A DNA stretch of 64,000 nucleotides from Larix kaempferi. Taxonomy: Eukaryota; Streptophyta; Pinopsida; Pinales; Pinaceae. Location: assembly GCA_027924585.1 (NCBI GenBank), contig BSBM01002115.1, forward strand, positions 303,898-367,897. Direction: 5' to 3'. The number at the start of each line of letters is the position of its first letter. Positions within the stretch are counted from its first letter, which is position 1. The position numbers and the translations under genes were made by a program. Positions 60,954-64,000 of this stretch are shown piece after piece. The notes under the pieces are model-generated. The model searched no databases. It was not told the DNA's origin and saw only the letters and a list, made by a program, of their open reading frames with translations.

Positions 60954-61480
60954 TTTTTACAAGGTATGTTTCTTCTTCTTCTTTACAAAAGGCACATTGA
61001 AGGAGTTTTTTTTTCTAAGGAATATTTGCAAGGAGTTTTTCCAAACTATCTCTTTTCTTATTGCATTTTTACAAAGAAGACATTTTTTGCAAAAGGAGGT
61101 TTTTACAAGCTATGTTTCTTCTTCTTTTTTACAAAAGGCACATTGAAGGAGTTTTTCCAAAATATCTCTTTTTTATTGCATTTTTACAAAGAAGACATTT
61201 TTTGCAAAAGGAGATTTTTACAAGGTATGTTTCTTCTTTTTTCCAAAGGCACATTGAAGAAAAAAAATTTCTAAGGCATATTTGCAAGAAGTTTTTTCCA
61301 AATATTTATTTTCTTATTGTATATTTGCAAAGAAAACATTTTTTTGAAAAAGAGATTTTTACAAAGTATGTTTCTTCTTCTTTTTTCCAAAAGACACATT
61401 GAAAGTGTTTTTTTTAAGGGATATTTGCAAGGAGTTTTTTCAAAATATTTCTTTTCTTAGACATGTTTGCAAGGAGGTTC
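60954..61480 (+). repeat. 115-146-bp imperfect tandem repeats upstream of the transposase-like gene
   Basis: Units starting TTTTTACAAGGTATGTTTCT at 60954, 61100, 61215 and 61356, each with GGCACATTGAAGGAGTTTTT and CATTTTTTGCAAAAGGAG. Related T-rich phrases continue to ~61950. Each unit repeats a consensus-like 5' splice site (AAG/GTATGT). Open frames here are by-products of the repeats. Confidence 0.8.
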
Positions 61481-62114
61481 TTTGCAAGGATGTTTTTTTT
61501 TCAAAGTAGCTTTGCACTTTTTATTTAATTGAAAAAGGTTTTTTCAAATAGTTGTTTTGCTAAGGTATTTTGCAAATGATTTTTTTCCAAAGTAGTTTTG
61601 CACTTCTTATTTATTTGAAAGGAGTTTTTTCAAATAGTTATCTTATTTTGCAAAGGATTTTTTACAAGATAATTTTGTACTTCTTATTTATTTGAAATGG
61701 GTTTTTTTTCAAAGAGTTGTTTCTTTACAATGATTTTTTCCCAGATATATTTATAAATAAGTTTTTATTCAAAGTATTTTTTTCTAGTGGTTTTTTTCGT
61801 AGATATTTTTTCAAAAAAGTATTTTTGGAATGAATTTTACAACAAAGATTTATTTACAAGGTGTTTTATTTTCTTCCTTGGCACAAGGTGTTTTTATTAT
61901 TTTCGAAAGAAGATTTTTGTTCAGAGAATTTTTTCAAAGGAAAGTTAATTCCAAAGAAATCTTCTTCAAAAGACTCTTACAAAATTTTTAAAAGGTAAAG
62001 TAAATTTCAGTTCATGTTTTTATAAATTCCGTAAATGTTTTTAAATCTTAATTTATTTGTTTTTACTATAAAGTAACATGATTCTTTAATTTATCGTCTA
62101 TAGATTAAACAACC

Positions 62115-63997
62115 ATGGGCAATAAGAGAAAATGTCAAAGAAAAGCTGATCGTAAACGTGATGATGATGATAATAGAGAGAAACAAAAACTCAGATATAT
62201 TGCCAAAAAACAAAGGGTTGCTGAAACGGAAGAGAGAACTATTGAAGATATAAATACAGATTTACATGACAATGTTGAAGAAATGGAAATTGAAAATAGA
62301 GTACAAGAAGAACAAATTGAAGTTGAAAAGAACATTGTAGAAGATGTAAATAGTGATTTACATGCTAATGTCGATGAAATCAATATTGAAGATCAAGTTC
62401 AAAATCCAGAAATTGAACCTGGTATGTATATATCATATATTTTCCAAATTCATTTTTTTATAATGAATTTTATTTTTTGATATATGTTAAATTAAATTTA
62501 ACTTGATGTATAGGTACTTTTACTATTGATGATGAAATGTTAGAAGACATTGATTGCGACAAATATGGAGAAAAACTACCAATACATGTTGCACGATATC
62601 GTGCTACAAAATTTTATGATGAAGTTCTCAAGGATTACTCAATAGCAGGACAAGCACAAATTTTGAGATGTTTATTAGTGTCCAAGAAATTAGAAGGTGC
62701 TACATCATTATTGGGTATTCACAAAGTAACAAAAGAGTCGAAATTGAAACAAAATGTGATGGAAAATATAGGCGATGCAATAAAAAAATTTGGAAAATCC
62801 AGGAAGAAAGATATCAGTGCTGCACGTAAAGCAATTCATACAGCAATTCTTTCAGCTAGTACTAAACAAAAGCGTTTGACAACAGAACTAGCAAAAGCAG
62901 TTGGAACATCAAGAAAAACATTATACAAACATAGCAAATTCAGAATGCAAATAGATGAAAATAATGAACTTGCTTGTTGGGCAATTATTTGTAGACAACC
63001 TTACAAAGATAGATTAGGAGCAGGTGTTAAAGATATTGTACGAGAATATTGGTTGGAACATGCTCGAGTTTCACCAAATGCAAGAGATGTGATACGCAAA
63101 AGAATATCACGAAATGTATATGAAAGCCAACCAAAACATATAATGGACATGACACAAATACAATTGTTCAATAAATTCAAGGAAGATCATCGTGGAATTA
63201 ATATATCAATCACTACATTTGTGCAACAAAAACCATGGTATGTTCGACCTATAACTATACGTGATACATGTTGTTGCCGTTATCATGTGCAATTTCAGTT
63301 ATATTATGATACGTTTCTTGAATTTGGTAAAATGTTTTGGACAAATTCACCACCTCCGCCGACGATACGTGAATTCATATCTCAAATTTTATGTGAGAGA
63401 AATCACGATGAAATATTTTATTCAAAGAAATGTGTCAATGGAAAACATTGTCATCGTTGTGGAAATTTGGTGTTATTCCACAATAAATACCCTATCGATA
63501 ATGATCAATCGTTGTCAAATGTAAATGTTGATTGGAAGAGATACGAATACATCAACTATAATACAAGTTCTAGTGATTCACATTCCAAAAGAATTGATTT
63601 GCTGGAAGACAAGATATGCGTCACAGATTTTCTCAAAAAATTTGAAAGCGAAATTTATAAATACACCCAGCATTCACATAGAGCACGATGGCAAGATCTT
63701 CAATTCAAACAGTCTCGTGAAATTTTTCCACCCGGAACAATTTTGTCGGTGGTTGATTTTGCTGAAAACTATACATTTGCTGCACAAAAAGAAATACAGA
63801 GTGAATACTATCATTCTGACCAAGTTTCGATATTTGTCCATGTTGTATATAGACATTCTCAACAGGATGTCGATGGCATTGAAAGCACATGTGACAATCG
63901 AGATGTGATTAAAGAATATCACTTCTATATCAGCGATGATCGTACACATGACACACATTTTGTCCAACATTGTATAGAAAATATTTTCTATGACTAA
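62115..63997 (+). CDS. Spliced DDE transposase-like gene, 596 aa
   Basis: Exon 1 is 62115-62421 and exon 2 is 62514-63997. The 92-bp intron runs GTATGT...TATAG and joining keeps frame (EPG/TFTIDDEMLEDID). A leader intron is likely (AAAG/GTAAAG near 61996, CTATAG ending at 62102). The N-terminus is basic (KRKCQRKADRKR, NLS-like). Then two acidic ~27-residue repeats start IEDINTDLHDNVEEMEIENR and VEDVNSDLHANVDEINIEDQ. The middle has a Cys/His block (DTCCCRYHVQFQL) and CVNGKHCHRCG, possible zinc ligands. The segment SVVDFAENYTFAAQKEIQSE, then FYISDDRTHDTHFVQH, resembles the start of a DDE/RNase H-like core in transposase-related proteins known from animals and lower plants. The stop at 63995 may be a truncation, since related proteins would continue; the window ends there. 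Confidence 0.6.
62422..62513 (+). other. Intron of the transposase-like gene
   Basis: 92 bp, AT-rich, GTATGT donor and GATGTATAG acceptor, phase 1. Removing it restores a continuous frame. Confidence 0.8.
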
Positions 63998-64000
63998 CTA

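Noticed and set aside
60966-61402. Overlapping plus-strand frames rich in Phe/Lys
   Set aside because: Products of T-rich tandem repeats, frames overlap each other and show no protein character.

Overview
This is nuclear DNA of a land plant with a repeat-rich, AT-rich genome. The evidence is plant-type Ty1-copia and Ty3-gypsy LTR retrotransposons primed by initiator Met-tRNA (primer site TGGTATCAGAGC and close variants), a chromovirus with a C-terminal chromodomain, LINE and CACTA-like debris, and plant-like introns. Species cannot be read from the sequence. The very long gypsy LTRs and the unusual transposase-like genes would suit a large gymnosperm or fern genome, but that is inference. I see no tRNA, rRNA or CRISPR, and no conserved housekeeping gene.

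Layout. 1-4462: old debris with a copia RT relic (273-460) and a CACTA-like MITE (3496-3857). 4468-11074: copia element 1, minus strand, TSD TATAC. 11577-12713: a clean two-exon gene of unknown function. 13827-15925: five tandem copies of a ~420-bp satellite. 16209-17504 and 38830-40020: one decayed coiled-coil gene (gene P), split by a gypsy chromovirus (17505-38824, TSD GGAAG) with ~4.6-kb LTRs. That gypsy is itself split by copia element 2 (23914-31082, TSD GTTAG). 41006-44985: a decayed multi-exon transposase-like gene (gene T) on the minus strand, convergent with gene P. 45190-56300: more of the same satellite. It is interrupted by a solo copia LTR (48408-48905 plus 55823-55916), inside which copia element 3 (48906-55817, minus strand, TSD CGTCA) has landed. 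58155-58700: LINE relic. 60661-60762: cluster of perfect palindromes. 62115-63997: spliced transposase-like gene with a visible 92-bp intron, reaching the window edge.

The most interesting material is the copia family. Elements 1, 2 and 3 share an unusual plan: a ~2.3-2.8-kb leader with no recognisable gag but a conserved series of GTATG 5' splice-site-like motifs, a remnant of integrase/RT/RNase H opened by a conserved splice-acceptor-like sequence, then a 1.5-1.7-kb block of fast-diverging tandem repeats before the polypurine tract. Element 3 has two 650-bp LTRs in which I find no difference, so it moved very recently. Yet its RT lacks both catalytic motif regions, so it must have been mobilised in trans.

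A second theme is the gene P/gene T pair: two convergent genes lying between direct-orientation arrays of one dimeric satellite, possibly the remains of a large DNA transposon. The TSDs give two independent two-step nesting histories.
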